Shown here one piece after another: positions 62,672-64,000 of a DNA stretch of 64,000 bases. How positions within the stretch are numbered: the first letter of the stretch is position 1; each line of letters opens with the position of its first letter. A model generated the notes under the pieces. It saw only the letters and a list, made by a program, of their open reading frames with translations. It was not told the origin of the DNA and did not search any database. The stretch covers positions 310,001 to 374,000 of the forward strand of contig NZ_JAMZMI010000002.1 of the NCBI RefSeq assembly GCF_024714475.1. The letters run 5' to 3'. The DNA is from Marinoscillum sp. MHG1-6 (GTDB taxonomy: Bacteria > Bacteroidota > Bacteroidia > Cytophagales > Cyclobacteriaceae). Made by a program: the position numbers and the translations under genes.

Positions 62672-64000
<1,329 letters not shown>

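Overview
The window looks like chromosome of a marine-type member of the Bacteroidota, probably order Cytophagales. The support is TAnnTTTG-type -7 promoter boxes, lipoprotein-rich polysaccharide catabolism, a GNAT-type ceramide synthase operon, fasciclin and Wzi-like envelope proteins, and a murD-ftsW-murG-murC-ftsQ-ftsA-ftsZ division cluster. No tRNA, rRNA, CRISPR array or intact insertion sequence was seen. Genus-level placement is inference.

Region 1 (1-16.95 kb) is a catabolic locus for a sulfated glycosaminoglycan of heparin/heparan type. It holds three lipoprotein lyases resembling heparin lyase I (PL13), two complete S1 sulfatases and the tail of a third, a GH88 unsaturated glucuronyl hydrolase, a DUF4861 lipoprotein, KduD, a glucosamine-6-phosphate deaminase fused to a PIG-L deacetylase, an FHS-type sugar permease, a ROK kinase and a DUF6503-like lipoprotein. 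Expected flow: lyases cut the chain, sulfatases and GH88 finish the disaccharides, the permease and kinase bring in hexosamine, NagB feeds glycolysis and KduD handles the uronate arm. Four transcription units in this locus share the same promoter layout: a 21-22 bp-spaced direct repeat (TATCATTTG...GTAACAT) placed 30-31 bp upstream of a TAnnTTTG box. This looks like one AraC-type or hybrid two-component regulon whose regulator, like any SusC/SusD pair, lies outside the window.

Region 2 (16.95-20 kb) has an intergenic stretch with unusual inverted and tandem repeats, then a PLOD-like glycosyltransferase and a Wzi-like outer-membrane protein. Region 3 (20-30.1 kb) is L-rhamnose catabolism: a GntR regulator diverging from rhaEW, rhaI, an FGGY kinase, a two-domain class II aldolase with a degenerate second half, and lutABC. 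Together these take rhamnose through lactaldehyde and lactate to pyruvate.

Region 4 (30.3-37.1 kb) appears to be a bacterial ceramide or sulfonolipid operon: serine-palmitoyltransferase-like enzyme, CerR-like reductase, GNAT-type ceramide synthase, then a dedicated fatty-acid cassette (FabL-like enoyl reductase, FabZ, KAS, atypical ACP), with a phosphopantetheinyl transferase after a terminator. Region 5 (37.3-43.1 kb) is the circularly permuted ATP-grasp / alpha-E / transglutaminase module of unknown product, followed here by a membrane-anchored helical protein, an APH-fold kinase and a HAD protein.

Region 6 (43.1-56.3 kb) is mixed housekeeping: a CWC zinc protein, metE under a cobalamin riboswitch, thiol peroxidase, two TetR units with visible operators, an MFS exporter, DinB, a cytidylate-kinase-like protein, an alpha/beta hydrolase, small envelope proteins and a triple-fasciclin lipoprotein. 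Region 7 (56.4 kb to the end) is the division and peptidoglycan cluster on the minus strand, cut inside murD.
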